A stretch of DNA of 19,176 nucleotides, taken from assembly GCA_027356675.1 (NCBI GenBank), contig DAHVXO010000169.1, positions 1-19,176 on the forward strand, given 5' to 3'. This stretch comes from Symbiobacteriaceae bacterium (GTDB lineage Bacteria > Bacillota_E > Symbiobacteriia > Symbiobacteriales > Symbiobacteriaceae). Made by a program: the position numbers and the translations under genes. Numbering within the stretch: the first letter of the stretch is position 1; each line of letters opens with the position of its first letter. The notes under the pieces were generated by a model. The model was not told the origin of the DNA and ran no database searches. It saw only the letters and a list, made by a program, of their open reading frames with translations. Positions 1 to 7,299 of this stretch are shown one piece after another.

Positions 1-42
1 TATAATATTACCCATTTCGTATCAGAAAGACATGGGCATATT

Positions 43-73
43 TGTCTAACAATCTCGCGAACATTGTTCGACA
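43..73. repeat. Imperfect inverted repeat upstream of the arsR-type promoter
   Basis: Left arm TGTCTAACAAT (43-53) and right arm ATTGTTCGACA (63-73) pair at 10 of 11 positions around a 9-base spacer. The right half also contains a perfect palindrome of 6-base arms CGAACA and TGTTCG around one base (58-70). It ends 14 bases before the -35 box of the promoter at 88-116, so an upstream operator or activator site is possible. It could instead be the tail of a terminator from a gene left of the window, although no T-run follows it. Confidence 0.45.
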
Positions 74-87
74 CAAATCGACGCTAA

Positions 88-116
88 TTGACAGTCGCTT
101 TGCCCGGTGCAATAAT
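88..116 (+). promoter_or_regulatory. Sigma-A type promoter of the arsR-MFS operon
   Basis: A perfect -35 box TTGACA (88-93) is followed after exactly 17 bases by AATAAT (111-116), five of six matches to the -10 consensus. Transcription would start near 123, leaving a leader of about 34 bases before the ATG at 157. This is one of the best consensus promoters in the window and supports transcription of the first three plus-strand genes from here. Confidence 0.75.
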
Positions 117-127
117 TATGATATTGC
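109..127. promoter_or_regulatory. Inverted repeat over the -10 box, candidate ArsR operator
   Basis: Arms GCAATA (109-114) and TATTGC (122-127) are a perfect 6-7-6 inverted repeat covering the -10 box and the expected start of transcription. ArsR-family repressors usually bind such symmetric AT-rich sites over their own promoter and leave when the inducer binds. Self-repression by the protein encoded at 157-483 is inferred from position and symmetry only. Confidence 0.5.
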
Positions 128-156
128 TAGTTGCTTTAGGGAGGAGGGATAACGTC

Positions 157-483
157 ATGGAGCAAGACCGTCGAATTTATGAACTACAGGCCCGTGTTTG
201 CCAAGTCCTCGCCAACGCCAAGCGCTTGGAGATCCTTTACACGCTTAAGGAAACCGAAATGACTGCGGGTGATTTGGCCAGGGCCGTCGAGGTTACGATG
301 CCCAACCTTTCGCAGCATCTCTCGCTAATGAAGCAGTATGGACTCGTCGAGTCGCGCAAGGAAGGCCTCAACATGTATTATCGGGTGGCTTCCGAACACA
401 TCCACGAAACCTGCACATCCGTTCGCAGGGTACTCGCCGAGCAGCTCACCAGGCAGACCCTGCTGCTGGATCAGGTGAGATAG
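157..483 (+). CDS. ArsR/SmtB-family winged-helix repressor
   Basis: A 108-residue DNA-binding repressor. The start is the ATG at 157 because a strong GGGAGGAGGG ribosome site lies just before it; the frame stays open upstream to 88, but that stretch contains the promoter. The winged helix is clear: a helix-turn-helix around residues 36-61 (TAGDLARAVEV followed by NLSQHLSLMKQYGLVESRKEG) and a wing ending in MYYRV near 76. The classic ELCVCDL metal site of ArsR is absent. Two cysteines, C15 in the first helix and C86 in the last, are at the same relative positions as C16 and C87 of the paralogue at 12686, suggesting a dithiol, persulfide or metal sensor. It is followed after three bases by the MFS gene, so it likely controls that transporter. 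The family is certain; the inducer is unknown. Confidence 0.9.
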   Translation: MEQDRRIYELQARVCQVLANAKRLEILYTLKETEMTAGDLARAVEVTMPNLSQHLSLMKQYGLVESRKEGLNMYYRVASEHIHETCTSVRRVLAEQLTRQTLLLDQVR

Positions 484-486
484 TCG

Positions 487-1635
487 GTGAACCGTAACGT
501 CTGGGTGGCCGGTTTCGTCAGCCTCTTCACGGACATCTCATCCGAGATGCTGGTGCCGGTACTGCCCCTGTTTCTGGCCACGGTACTCCACGCGCCCATC
601 AGGGCCATCGGTTTGATTGAAGGCGCAGCGGAAGCGACTGCCAGCATCATGAAGGCGATCTCCGGCTGGATCTCCGACCGCACCGGACGGCGCAAGCCAC
701 TGATGGTGATGGGCTACGGGCTGTCGAACATCCTCAAGCCGCTCATGGCGTTCACGGGGACGTGGGGACAGGTCCTGGCGATCCGGCTGACAGACCGTTT
801 CGGCAAGGGCATTCGGGGGGCACCCCGGGATGCCCTGATTGCCGATTCCGCCGAAACTGCCATGCGTGGCAAGGCCTTCGGGCTGCACCGGGCAATGGAC
901 ACGGTAGGTGCGGCCATCGGGCCGCTCGCCGCCGGCGCGATCCTCTGGGTCTGGCCCGGGGAGTACCGCAAGGTCTTTATGTGGGCGGCGGTCCCTGGCG
1001 TGATCGCCATTGTCCTGATCGTCCTCTTCCTTCGGGAGACGGGGGAGGGCCGGACCACAACTGGACCGGTGCTGCGGAACTGGGGGCTGTCGCTGTGGCG
1101 GCTGAGCCCGGCGCTGCGCCGCTTTGTCCTCATCGGCTTTCTGTTTGCCCTGGGCAACTCGTCGGACGCCTTCTTGATCCTGCGGGCGCAGAATCTGGGG
1201 CTGTCCGGCGGGCTGGTGACCATGGCGTACTTCACCTTCAACTTCAGCTACGCGATCCTCTCTTACCCGCTGGGTGCGCTCTCGGACCGCATCGGGCGCA
1301 AGCCCGTCATGGTGGGCGGCTTCGTGGCCTTTGCCCTGATTTACTTCGGGTTTGGCATGGCTACGCAGGCGTGGATGGTCTGGCCGCTCTTCCTCTGCTA
1401 CGGGCTCTACTACGCCGGCACCGAGGGGATTCAGAAGGCTTATATCACGGACCACGCTGAGCCCGAACAGCGGGGCACAGCCGTGGGGGTCTACAACGCC
1501 CTGACCGGCCTGGCAGCCCTGCCGGCCAGTATCGTCGCCGGCTTTCTCTGGGAGCGTCTGGGCCCGGCTGTCCCCTTCTGGGTCGGCAGTGGAACTGCCG
1601 CAGTCAGCGCCCTGCTGCTTCTGCTCTGGGGTTGA
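487..1635 (+). CDS. Major facilitator superfamily transporter
   Basis: A 382-residue polytopic membrane protein with about twelve predicted spans. It starts at GTG 487, three bases after the arsR stop, with GGTGAG as a modest ribosome site inside the end of that gene; translational coupling is likely. The MFS loop motif appears twice, as GWISDRTGRRKP (about residues 60-71) and GALSDRIGRKP (about 260-275), matching the two six-helix halves. The opening TDISSEMLVPVLPLFL is typical of a large bacterial MFS group annotated only as permeases. An export role, for a toxic compound sensed by the ArsR protein, is inferred from the operon. The substrate cannot be read from the sequence, and no truncation or frameshift is visible. 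Confidence 0.88.
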   Translation: MNRNVWVAGFVSLFTDISSEMLVPVLPLFLATVLHAPIRAIGLIEGAAEATASIMKAISGWISDRTGRRKPLMVMGYGLSNILKPLMAFTGTWGQVLAIRLTDRFGKGIRGAPRDALIADSAETAMRGKAFGLHRAMDTVGAAIGPLAAGAILWVWPGEYRKVFMWAAVPGVIAIVLIVLFLRETGEGRTTTGPVLRNWGLSLWRLSPALRRFVLIGFLFALGNSSDAFLILRAQNLGLSGGLVTMAYFTFNFSYAILSYPLGALSDRIGRKPVMVGGFVAFALIYFGFGMATQAWMVWPLFLCYGLYYAGTEGIQKAYITDHAEPEQRGTAVGVYNALTGLAALPASIVAGFLWERLGPAVPFWVGSGTAAVSALLLLLWG

Positions 1636-1710
1636 CGGCCTTTTGACGATGGTTTCGGGGCAGGCTAATGTCAGGCTCTGCGCATACCGTGCAGGAGTTG
1701 GTCTCCCTTG

Positions 1711-2076
1711 ATGCTCTTGTGGATTGGACTGGCGGGTGCCGCCGGCGCCGTGGTGCGTTTCTGGCTGGGCAGCTATGTCACATTGCGTGTAGACAGTCCC
1801 TTTCCCTGGGGAACGTTCGTCATCAACATGAGCGGTTCGTTCGTGCTGGGCTTTCTCACCGGGCTGGGGCTCGGGCGCGGCGTCTCGCACACCTGGCTGG
1901 TGCCGGCGTCGGCCGGGTTCCTGGGGGCCTACACCACATTCTCGACCTGGTGCCTGGAGACCGTCCGCCTGCTGGAAGGCGGCAGCCGCCTCTTCGCTCT
2001 GCTCAACGTACTCGCAAGCGCCACCACCGGCCTGGTAGCAGCGGCACTGGGGCTCTTCCTCGGCCTGCAGGTGTAA
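1711..2076 (+). CDS. crcB: CrcB/Fluc fluoride channel
   Basis: A 121-residue membrane protein with four spans, the usual size for this family of dual-topology fluoride channels, which let fluoride leave the cytoplasm. Family signatures are visible: GTFVINMSGSFVLGF (about residues 34-48, with the conserved Asn39) and GFLGAYTTFSTW (about 69-80, the TTFST segment lining the pore). The ATG at 1711 is preferred; a TTG at 1708 one codon earlier is better spaced from AGGAG at 1693-1697 and cannot be excluded. The gene lies 75 bases after the MFS gene and is probably co-transcribed. A convincing fluoride riboswitch was not found in that gap. Many bacteria need two crcB copies to make a heterodimer; only one is present here, so it is either a homodimer or has a partner elsewhere. 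Confidence 0.93.
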   Translation: MLLWIGLAGAAGAVVRFWLGSYVTLRVDSPFPWGTFVINMSGSFVLGFLTGLGLGRGVSHTWLVPASAGFLGAYTTFSTWCLETVRLLEGGSRLFALLNVLASATTGLVAAALGLFLGLQV

Positions 2077-2120
2077 CCGGACGGAGGATGACTCCGGCGT
2101 CCGGTCTGAATGAAATCGCG

Positions 2121-2163
2121 GCGAGGTCAGCAGCGGAGCAAATGCCACCGCCGCTGACCTCGC
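2121..2163. terminator. Long hairpin between convergent genes
   Basis: Perfect 11-base arms GCGAGGTCAGC (2121-2131) and GCTGACCTCGC (2153-2163), with an inner GCGG/CCGC pairing, lie between the stop of crcB (2076) and the stop of the minus-strand gene at 2179. The position fits a bidirectional terminator or RNA-stabilising hairpin. No T-run follows on either strand, so factor-independent termination is uncertain. Confidence 0.5.
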
Positions 2164-2178
2164 CCGCATCGTCTCGTT

Positions 2179-2361
2179 CTAGGAAAGGTCGATCTCCTTA
2201 TAACCGTAAGTCTTGGTCTCAGCCTGAGGCTGCAAGGGTTTTCCGAGCCGTGCGACCACTCGACCCGCTCCCGTAAAGCCTCGCCTGGCCGCCACCGCCG
2301 CGAGCCCGGCCAGAGCCCCCATCAGCAGGGCTACGATCGCCGTCCTTCGATCGCTCTTCAT
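2179..2361 (-). CDS. Small single-span membrane protein, last gene of the oxidoreductase operon
   Basis: A 60-residue protein I do not recognise. The start is the ATG at 2361, preceded by a near-ideal AAGGAGG ribosome site eight bases upstream; an in-frame ATG at 2388 lacks such a site. A basic N-terminus (MKSDRR) leads into one hydrophobic helix at about residues 8-24 (IVALLMGALAGLAAVAA), then a basic, glycine-rich stretch and a polar tail ending YGYKEIDLS. The N-terminal shape could also be an uncleaved signal anchor. It follows the DmsC-like gene by 117 bases on the same strand, with a hairpin between them. A role as a small accessory subunit or assembly factor of the molybdoenzyme is inferred from position alone. 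The strong ribosome site argues that it is real. Confidence 0.65.
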   Translation of the reverse strand: MKSDRRTAIVALLMGALAGLAAVAARRGFTGAGRVVARLGKPLQPQAETKTYGYKEIDLS

Positions 2362-2390
2362 GTGGACATCCTCCTTGTGGTCCAGCACGA

Positions 2391-2419
2391 GTCTCGGCCG
2401 GCTTGGCCGAGGCCGAGAC
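2391..2419 (-). repeat. Intercistronic hairpin
   Basis: Perfect 9-base arms GTCTCGGCC (2391-2399) and GGCCGAGAC (2411-2419) enclose an 11-base loop. On the minus strand it lies between the end of the DmsC-like gene and the ribosome site of the 60-residue protein. There is no T-run, so it more likely stabilises or partly attenuates the mRNA than ends it. Confidence 0.5.
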
Positions 2420-2478
2420 CGTTTTCGTCAGCACGCTTCGCCTGGTCCCGCACGGTCAAAGCCCCTCTTCTTGCCCGG

Positions 2479-3441
2479 CTAGAACCAGGGCCGACCCGTC
2501 ATGTAGAACAGCGCACGCCCAGCGAACTCCCCAACGGTCACGAGAGCCAGACCCGCGATTACCAGTGCGTTGCAGAGCTTCAGGCTCGCCTCCCGGCGGT
2601 GCAGGTACCAGAGCGCCAGCGCCAGCCCGAGCGGCACCCCGGCCGCCAGCATGATGTGCAGGTTGAGCAGAACGTCGTTTTGCTGGATAACCTGGTAACC
2701 TAGCGTGAGACCGGTCTGTACCGTGGCCTTGCCCACGGCAGCCTTGCCGGCCACAGCGCCGCCGGAGACCGCCCCGGCAGCCAGGTACGAAAGCCGCCAG
2801 GTCAGCCCCACAACATACGCCGTAGCCCCGGCAAGCAGGGTGATTCCCAGCCGCCGGTGCGAGCGCCGGATCGTGGACTCCCCGGCCATCCGGTCAATCA
2901 CGCGCCCCCAGACAAGGCTGTAGACGGCCGCCACGGCCAGCGGCCCCAGCGTAAGCGTCGAGGCGCCGAACAGCACGATGGTCGAGGTATGGTTCCACAT
3001 CGGACGACCGGGAATGACATAGACCATCGCCTGGCTGAGGATGCCCAGCAGGCCAACCACGCCGGTGAAGACCCCAACGTTGCGCCGGAACTCCCCGTCC
3101 GGCACCCGCCGCCACCAGAGATACGTATAGACTGCCACCAGGGCGAAGAAGAGGCTGAAAGACCAGACCTCCCGGGAGAGCCAGGAGGTGCCAACGTGAG
3201 TCAGCGCCCGGAAGGCGTACTGCGGGCGGCCCAGGTGGGTTGTGGAGAACGTGAGGCCCAATGCCGTCAGCGGTACGAGGATATACGTACCCACTCGGGT
3301 GAAGGCGTTCTGGACGGCATCGGGCTCCCTGCGCTTCAAGTAATCGCTCACCAGCAGGACCCAGAAGGCGCCTACGCTGGCCTGTGTGAACAACGTGAAC
3401 AGCACCAGACTGTACTGCGCTTGTTCGAGCCACTTCAGCAT
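2479..3441 (-). CDS. DmsC-like membrane anchor subunit of a molybdoenzyme
   Basis: A 320-residue membrane protein with about eight spans, similar in plan to E. coli DmsC, which oxidises menaquinol and passes electrons to the iron-sulfur subunit. It matches DmsC most clearly at STTHLGRPQYAFRAL (about residues 67-80), where His69 corresponds to the quinol-site histidine His65 of E. coli DmsC, and at the C-terminal GEFAGRALFYM (about 304-314). It starts at ATG 3441, three bases after the stop of the ferredoxin gene, so it is translationally coupled. An Ala/Gly/Lys/Val-rich low-complexity stretch at residues 221-242 sits between two late spans and looks like an insertion relative to DmsC. Assignment to the anchor family is firm; the quinone type used is not visible. 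Confidence 0.88.
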   Translation of the reverse strand: MLKWLEQAQYSLVLFTLFTQASVGAFWVLLVSDYLKRREPDAVQNAFTRVGTYILVPLTALGLTFSTTHLGRPQYAFRALTHVGTSWLSREVWSFSLFFALVAVYTYLWWRRVPDGEFRRNVGVFTGVVGLLGILSQAMVYVIPGRPMWNHTSTIVLFGASTLTLGPLAVAAVYSLVWGRVIDRMAGESTIRRSHRRLGITLLAGATAYVVGLTWRLSYLAAGAVSGGAVAGKAAVGKATVQTGLTLGYQVIQQNDVLLNLHIMLAAGVPLGLALALWYLHRREASLKLCNALVIAGLALVTVGEFAGRALFYMTGRPWF

Positions 3442-3444
3442 AGC

Positions 3445-4044
3445 CTACTTGCCCCCATTCGCCGGTGCGATGCTAACCTGATGGTCGGGCTGCGGCCCCT
3501 TGACCGGCCACGCAAACCGGGTATTGGGCCGGGTGATGCTGGTGTCCGGGAACCCGGGCGCATCTGTAACCACCTGCCGCTGGCGAGCCGCATGCTCGTC
3601 GACCTTGCCGAAGCTGAGCGCCCCGGTCAGGCAGGCCTCCACGCACCGGGGCATCAGGCCGTCGTCCACCCGCTGGTAACAACCATTGCACTTGGAGACC
3701 ACGCCCTGGGCGGAATCGAACTGGGGCACGCCGTAGGGGCAAGTCCAGGTGCAATACTGGCATCCGATGCAGGCCGCAGGGTCCTGGATGACAAGTCCAT
3801 CCTGATCCCGCTTCGTGTAGGCGTTGACCGGGCAGCCCTTGAGGCAGGCCGGGTCGATACAGTGATTGCAGGCGAGGCTCAGATGGACCCGCAGGGCCTG
3901 CGGGAACTCGCCGACCTCAAAGGAGCGTACCTTTCGCCAGCGAATCTCGGGGGGCATCCGATAGAAGTCCTTGCAGGCAGCCTCACAGACCTTGCAGCCG
4001 ATGCACTTCTCCATATCGGCGTGAAATCCGACCTGCTGAGTCAT
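3445..4044 (-). CDS. DmsB-like ferredoxin subunit with four [4Fe-4S] clusters
   Basis: A 199-residue electron-transfer subunit. The start is ATG 4044, overlapping the stop of the catalytic gene in an ATGA junction, with GGGAGGTG upstream. Sixteen cysteines fall in four groups of four: C14/17/20/24, C59/62/67/71, C92/95/98/102 and C119/122/134/138, the pattern of DmsB, PsrB and related subunits. None of the four groups has lost a cysteine. The C-terminal 50 residues are proline-rich and less conserved. There is no export signal; the protein would be carried out by the Tat signal of its catalytic partner, as in other enzymes of this family. It bridges the DmsC-like anchor and the molybdopterin subunit. 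Confidence 0.93.
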   Translation of the reverse strand: MTQQVGFHADMEKCIGCKVCEAACKDFYRMPPEIRWRKVRSFEVGEFPQALRVHLSLACNHCIDPACLKGCPVNAYTKRDQDGLVIQDPAACIGCQYCTWTCPYGVPQFDSAQGVVSKCNGCYQRVDDGLMPRCVEACLTGALSFGKVDEHAARQRQVVTDAPGFPDTSITRPNTRFAWPVKGPQPDHQVSIAPANGGK

Positions 4045-6254
4045 GGAGTCACACCTCCCTGGGCCTTGGCTAACCGCACGGCCTGCTGCTTGAAGTTGGG
4101 CTCCTTGGAGAACTTGTCGACGGCCCAAACGGTCAGGGCGTTCACCGGCCCCTCGTTGAAATGCATGGGGACAAAGCAGGACCCAGGTGCGACCATCGCG
4201 GTAATGACCGCCTTGGCCTGGATCTTGCCACGCTTGTTCTCCAAGGTCACCTGATCCCCGTACTGAATGCCCAGCCTCTCCGCGTCCTTCGGGTTCAGCT
4301 CCACATAAGCGCCGGGCACCAGGTTATTCAACTCCGGGACTTTCCGGGTCTTGGTGCCGGTGTGGTAATGCTCCTGGACCCGGCCGGAGTTGAGCATGAA
4401 CGGGTAGTCAGCGTCCGGCAGTTCCGGCAGCGGCGCCGGGTCCATGGCCCAGAACACCGCCTTCTTGTCCGGCGTGTTGAACTTGCCATCCACGTACAGG
4501 CGAGGTGTGCCGCGGTGCGTCTCGTCCTTGACCGGCCACTGGAGTCCCTTGCTCGCCTCAATACGGGCGTACGTCACGCCGGAATAGTCGTTTGGCCGGC
4601 CCCTGGTCATCTTCTTAATCTCTTCAAAGGCCTCTTCGGTCGTCTTGAAGGGGAACAGATCGCCGTAGCCCATTCGCCTGGCCATATCCACGATGATGTC
4701 GAAATCCGACCGGGCCTGCCCCGGCGGCTTGATGGCGGGCTTCAGCAGGTTCAGCCGCCGCTCGGAGTTGACCATGATGCCGCTCTTCTCGGCCCAGAGT
4801 GTGGCGGGCAGAAACACGTGGGCAACCTGGGCGGTGTCGGCAGTCTCATAGGCGTCCTGGACCACCAGCAGCTCCAGCTTCTCCAAGGCCTTGCGCACCC
4901 GATTCTGGTCGGGCAGCGACATCAGCGGGTTCGTACAGATTACCCACAGCGCCTTGATCTTCCCTGCGATGGCGGCGTCCAGGATCTCGGTAATCGCCGG
5001 GCTCTTGTCCGGCAGCTTCTTGGGGTCAACGCCCCAGAGCGCCGCGACCTCCTCCCGGTGCTTGGCGTTGGCGATGGCCCGGTAGCCAGGATAGGTCGAG
5101 GAGCCGCCGACCTCGCGCGCCGCCATCGCCGCAGGCTGCCCCGTGATCGAAAACGAAGCGCAGCCGGGTTTGCCTATCTTCCCCTGGAGCAGGTTGAGAT
5201 TATGGAAGCCATTGTTGGCCTGCGTCCCGTTGATGGACTGGTTGATGCCCATCACCCACATTGACAAGGACCGCTTGGACACGCCGTAGAGCAGGGCAGC
5301 GGCGACGATCGACTCGGCCGGCACGCCGCAGACGCCCGCTGCGTACTCGGGGGTATACTTGTCGAGATGCTTGACCAGTTCGGCATAACCGGTGGTGTTG
5401 GCCTGGATGTACTCCTGGTCGGTCAGGCCCTCCCGGATCAGCACGTGTGCCATGGCGTTCAGCAGCACCAGGTCGGTGCCGGGCTTGATCGGCAGGTAGA
5501 TGTCGGCGATGCGGGCGACCTGCGTCATCCGCGGATCGATGCAGATGATCTTGGTACCCTTGGCAGCCCGCGCCCGCACGACCCGGCCGAAGAGGATCGG
5601 GTGACACTCGGCCATATTTGAGCCCGAGATCATGATGACATCCGCCTCTTCGATGTCGGCGTAAGCGCCGACCGGACCATCCGTCCCGAAAGAGCGGCCG
5701 TGGCCGACGACGGCAGAGGCCATGCACATGCGGGTGTTCCCGTCCAGGTTGGCGGTGCCGATGCCGGCCCGCATCAGCTTGCCCAGGACGTAGAACTCCT
5801 CCATGGCTAACTGTCCGGTGTTGTAGCAAGCGATGGCATCAGGGCCGTGTTTGACAATTACGTCCTTGAACTTGCCGGCCACCAGGTTCAGCGCATCTTC
5901 CCAGGTGGCAGCGGTCAGGTTGCCGTCCTTACGGATGAGGGGTGTCTTGCCGCGATCCGCAGCGGTAATCGTCTTCCACTGGTAGATGCCCTTCGCGCAG
6001 AGCAGGCCGTCGTTGACGGAATAGCCTCGGGTTCCCCTTACAGCGACCGCCTGACCGCCTTTGACCCCGATCTCAATCCCGCAGCCCGTGCCGCAGAAGC
6101 CGCAGGTCGAATACACCCACTGGTCCGGCTCTACATGAGCCGGTTGGGGTCCGCCACTCACATAGCTGGTGTTCTGTGTGGCAAATGCCTCTCCGGCAAG
6201 GCCAGCCGTCGCTGTGGCCGCCAACGACAGCTTCAAGAAGGACCGACGGTCCAT
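4041..6254 (-). CDS. Tat-exported molybdopterin oxidoreductase, NapA-like nitrate reductase catalytic subunit
   Basis: A 737-residue catalytic subunit of the DMSO-reductase superfamily carrying a bis-MGD molybdenum or tungsten cofactor. A twin-arginine signal DRRSFLK (residues 2-8) and probable cleavage after GEAFA (about 25) indicate export. The [4Fe-4S] site is C51, C54, C58 and C86, followed by Lys88, the conserved electron-transfer lysine. The metal ligand is probably Cys177 in NTRMCMASAV, as in NapA; DmsA and TorA use serine. Further NapA-like stretches are MWVMGINQSINGTQANN and ITGQPAAMAAREVG. The C-terminal MopB domain begins around residue 620. AAGGAGG lies before the ATG. Nitrate is the most likely substrate from these resemblances, but the partners are DmsB/DmsC-like, with no napB, napC or napD, so another oxyanion remains possible. 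No dedicated chaperone gene is next to it. Confidence 0.88.
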   Translation of the reverse strand: MDRRSFLKLSLAATATAGLAGEAFATQNTSYVSGGPQPAHVEPDQWVYSTCGFCGTGCGIEIGVKGGQAVAVRGTRGYSVNDGLLCAKGIYQWKTITAADRGKTPLIRKDGNLTAATWEDALNLVAGKFKDVIVKHGPDAIACYNTGQLAMEEFYVLGKLMRAGIGTANLDGNTRMCMASAVVGHGRSFGTDGPVGAYADIEEADVIMISGSNMAECHPILFGRVVRARAAKGTKIICIDPRMTQVARIADIYLPIKPGTDLVLLNAMAHVLIREGLTDQEYIQANTTGYAELVKHLDKYTPEYAAGVCGVPAESIVAAALLYGVSKRSLSMWVMGINQSINGTQANNGFHNLNLLQGKIGKPGCASFSITGQPAAMAAREVGGSSTYPGYRAIANAKHREEVAALWGVDPKKLPDKSPAITEILDAAIAGKIKALWVICTNPLMSLPDQNRVRKALEKLELLVVQDAYETADTAQVAHVFLPATLWAEKSGIMVNSERRLNLLKPAIKPPGQARSDFDIIVDMARRMGYGDLFPFKTTEEAFEEIKKMTRGRPNDYSGVTYARIEASKGLQWPVKDETHRGTPRLYVDGKFNTPDKKAVFWAMDPAPLPELPDADYPFMLNSGRVQEHYHTGTKTRKVPELNNLVPGAYVELNPKDAERLGIQYGDQVTLENKRGKIQAKAVITAMVAPGSCFVPMHFNEGPVNALTVWAVDKFSKEPNFKQQAVRLAKAQGGVTP

Positions 6255-6324
6255 GTAATTGCCTCCTTCTTTTTGTTACTGCGCATCAAGGTTTGGTTAC
6301 GCCATAACATTACCAGAGTGCCAC

Positions 6325-6353
6325 ACTAGGCCTCCAGGGACCACAAGGGTCAA
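6325..6353 (-). promoter_or_regulatory. Candidate promoter of the molybdoenzyme operon
   Basis: On the minus strand TTGACC (6353-6348) is followed after 17 bases by CCTAGT (6330-6325). The -35 is good and the -10 poor (three of six), which is common for activator-dependent promoters. The leader would be about 64 bases. A 6-base inverted repeat, AGGGAC (6336-6341) with GTCCCT (6358-6363), brackets the -35 box. Confidence 0.35.
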
Positions 6354-6386
6354 AAAAGTCCCTAGGACTCAGGCACTATGCGGACT

Positions 6387-6402
6387 AGTGAGGTAAATCA
6401 CT
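6387..6402. promoter_or_regulatory. CRP/FNR-type palindrome between the oxidoreductase operon and lgt
   Basis: AGTGAGGTAAATCACT is a perfect inverted repeat with 5-base arms and a 6-base spacer, the geometry of CRP/FNR-family sites (TGTGA-N6-TCACA for CRP). Its centre is about 76 bases upstream of the expected transcription start of the minus-strand operon. Activation of a nitrate-type reductase by an anaerobic or nitrogen-oxide-sensing CRP/FNR protein would fit, but this is inference. Confidence 0.4.
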
Positions 6403-6451
6403 GACAGGCGTGCGGGTGCGATTCAGGCTTTTCCGCAGGGCTCCTGTCTGC

Positions 6452-6457
6452 GATAAT
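6452..6457 (+). promoter_or_regulatory. Possible -10 box of the lgt operon
   Basis: GATAAT matches five of six bases of the -10 consensus and lies 39 bases before the lgt ATG. The -35 region at 6429-6434 (TTTTCC) is weak, so this promoter is only tentative. Confidence 0.3.
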
Positions 6458-6496
6458 GGAGGGAGATTGCACGCTGCGCTCACAAGGAGGACATGC

Positions 6497-7291
6497 ATGT
6501 TCACGGCCGCCTTCGTCAATCCGGTGTTGATCCACATAGGCCCCCTTTCGGTGCGGTATTACGGGCTCATCTTCGTGACCGGCATCCTGGTAGCTGTCTG
6601 GGCGTCGATGCAGGCTGCAAAGCACCGGGGGCTTGATCCGGAGTTCATCCCGGACATCAGCATGGTGATCGTGCCGGCTGGCATTCTCGGCGCCAGGCTG
6701 TACGAGGTCTTCATCCTGCAGTGGCCCTACTACCGGGTCCATCCCGGCGAGATCCTGGCGATCTGGCTTGGCGGCCTGGCGATCCACGGCGGCGTGCTGG
6801 GGTCACTCCTGGCCGGTTGGTTCTACATCCGGTACCGCCGCCAGCCGTTCTGGCTCTGGGCCGATGTGATCGCACCCGGTCTGATTTTGGCGCAGGGCAT
6901 CGGCCGGTGGGGCAATTTCTTCAACCAGGAGGCCTTCGGCAGCCCCGCTCCGCAGTGGCTGATCACGCGGATGCCCGGCTGGCTGCGGGAGGGCATGACC
7001 ATCGATGGCACGGTCATGCATCCCACTTTTCTCTATGAGAGCCTGTGGAACGTGCTGGTCTTCGGCCTGCTTTACGCCTACCAGCGGCGCAAGCCGCCCG
7101 CAGGATCGGTCTTTGGGGCGTACTTCATCCTGTATAACATCGGCCGGTTCACCATCGAATCGATCCGGGAGGACAGCTCCTACATCTTTGGGCACATCCG
7201 GGTGGCCCAACTGACGGCGCTTGCGGAGATTCTCGTGGGGATCATCCTGTGGCTCTGGGCACAGCGGAAGGCACAGAAACAGGCGGCCTGA
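6497..7291 (+). CDS. lgt: Prolipoprotein diacylglyceryl transferase
   Basis: A 264-residue integral membrane enzyme that moves the diacylglyceryl group of phosphatidylglycerol to the lipobox cysteine of prolipoproteins, the first step of lipoprotein maturation. The ATG at 6497 is chosen because AAGGAGG lies six bases before it; an upstream in-frame ATG at 6410 has no such site. The Lgt signature is GRWGNFFNQEAFG (residues 136-148), with the conserved Arg and Asn. Other conserved elements are RYYG (20-23), IHGGVLGS (96-103, catalytic-site His97) and the late RFTIESIRED. About seven spans are expected. It is followed after eight bases by the regulator and then tupA, which encodes a lipoprotein and hence a substrate of this enzyme. 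It could be the general cell Lgt or a local extra copy. Confidence 0.95.
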   Translation: MFTAAFVNPVLIHIGPLSVRYYGLIFVTGILVAVWASMQAAKHRGLDPEFIPDISMVIVPAGILGARLYEVFILQWPYYRVHPGEILAIWLGGLAIHGGVLGSLLAGWFYIRYRRQPFWLWADVIAPGLILAQGIGRWGNFFNQEAFGSPAPQWLITRMPGWLREGMTIDGTVMHPTFLYESLWNVLVFGLLYAYQRRKPPAGSVFGAYFILYNIGRFTIESIREDSSYIFGHIRVAQLTALAEILVGIILWLWAQRKAQKQAA

Positions 7292-7299
7292 GGACGGTA

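Noticed and set aside
1636..1707. Possible fluoride riboswitch before crcB (GACGATGG and GGCTAATGTCAGGCTCTGC resemble parts of the motif).
   Set aside because: Only 13 bases separate the two parts, too few for the two stems of the known fluoride aptamer, and the conserved CTGATG is CTAATG. A covariance-model search would settle it.
538..2169. Long minus-strand open frame opposite the MFS and crcB genes.
   Set aside because: Composition is Arg/Pro/Gln/His-rich with no domain or ribosome site; it is a GC-rich shadow of the plus-strand genes.
2857..4254. Long plus-strand open frame opposite the oxidoreductase genes.
   Set aside because: No recognisable domain and no start signal; the minus-strand frames carry the complete cysteine patterns and spans.
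6294..6306. Second ModE-like site before the molybdoenzyme operon (GTTACGCCATAAC).
   Set aside because: Only 4-base arms with a 5-base spacer; it does not have the 9-6-9 plan of the site at 8364-8387.
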